In this document: positions 5,917-5,993 of the stretch, in pieces | Numbering within the stretch: the first letter of the stretch is position 1 | How the letters are laid out: every line of letters starts with the position of its first letter | From: Desulfatirhabdium butyrativorans | GTDB taxonomy: Bacteria > Desulfobacterota > Desulfobacteria > Desulfobacterales > JAIFKL01 | Direction of reading: 5' to 3' | DNA: 5,993 nt | NCBI GenBank assembly: GCA_022736535.1 | Contig: DZCT01000320.1 | Location: 1 to 5,993, forward strand | Made by a program: the position numbers and the translations under genes | Notes under the pieces: generated by a model | What the model was told of the DNA's origin: nothing | The model's database searches: none | The model's input: the letters and a program-made list of their open reading frames with translations, nothing else

Positions 5917-5993
5917 TACAGCGAATCTCAACTGCATCATACCGAATCTCTGTTGAAAACTGACAGAGCGGCTGAATTTTTCAGTCTCCCGCA
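5917..5993. other. Non-coding right edge, nothing recognised
   Basis: No credible start, reading frame, tRNA or CRISPR repeat is visible. The only structure is a 13-nt palindrome, CTGAA-TTT-TTCAG at 5972-5984, and a 7-nt repeat GAATCTC (twice, about 20 nt apart). Both are short enough to be chance. The next gene of the locus, if any, starts beyond the window. Confidence 0.5.

Noticed and set aside
5614..5956. Two overlapping open frames across the downstream repeat, one on each strand (5614-5940 on the minus strand, 5738-5956 on the plus strand)
   Set aside because: Both owe their length to the GC-rich palindrome, give Pro/Gly-rich low-complexity products, and one runs back across the end of csm5. 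Neither has family features.
5972..5984. Short palindrome CTGAA-TTT-TTCAG as an operator
   Set aside because: Only 5-bp arms, no gene or promoter visible beside it; chance is sufficient.
5751..5993. CRISPR array or leader downstream of csm5
   Set aside because: There are no regularly spaced direct repeats. The symmetry seen is a single inverted-repeat element.

Overview
The window carries the effector part of a type III-A CRISPR-Cas (Csm) locus. Five genes lie on the + strand in the canonical order cas10(csm1)-csm2-csm3-csm4-csm5. cas10 is cut by the left edge, and the other four genes are complete. All are intact reading frames with good Shine-Dalgarno sites. They are tightly packed: csm2 and csm3 are 9 nt apart, csm3 and csm4 overlap by 43 nt, and csm4 and csm5 overlap by 14 nt. 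This indicates one co-transcribed operon whose promoter lies upstream of the window.

Layout. Bases 1-2141 encode all of Cas10 except its N-terminus. The reading frame is open to the edge, and the HD nuclease domain, if present, is outside. The first palm, a CxxC/CxxC zinc module, the second palm with GGDD, and the C-terminal helical domain are all visible. Bases 2143-2214 form one nearly complete 72-nt hairpin that fills the only real gap in the operon and ends directly against the csm2 ribosome binding site. Then come Csm2 (2229-2630), Csm3 (2640-3350), Csm4 (3308-4315) and Csm5 (4302-5750). Bases 5751-5993 hold no credible gene. They contain a roughly 108-bp GC-rich palindromic repeat (5809-5916) and, before it, a short stretch resembling a dispersed repeat fragment.

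How the genes work together. In the Csm family, Cas10 and Csm4 hold the 5' handle of the crRNA. Several Csm3 subunits form the backbone and cut target RNA, Csm2 lines the inner filament, and Csm5 caps the crRNA 3' end. Target RNA binding switches on Cas10, whose GGDD palm makes cyclic oligoadenylate. Because GGDD is intact here, a cOA-activated CARF/SAVED effector is expected in the genome. None is encoded in this window, nor are cas6, cas1/cas2 or a CRISPR array.

Organism. Coding sequence of moderate GC, clear AAGGAG-type ribosome sites and dispersed palindromes of this style fit a free-living Gram-negative bacterium with a repeat-rich genome. Desulfobacterota is a tentative guess from the repeat style, not a demonstrated assignment. 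The system itself is a known class. The unusual points are an exact 33-bp in-frame duplication in cas10, the cas10-csm2 hairpin, and a Pro-rich linker plus helical tail on Csm5.
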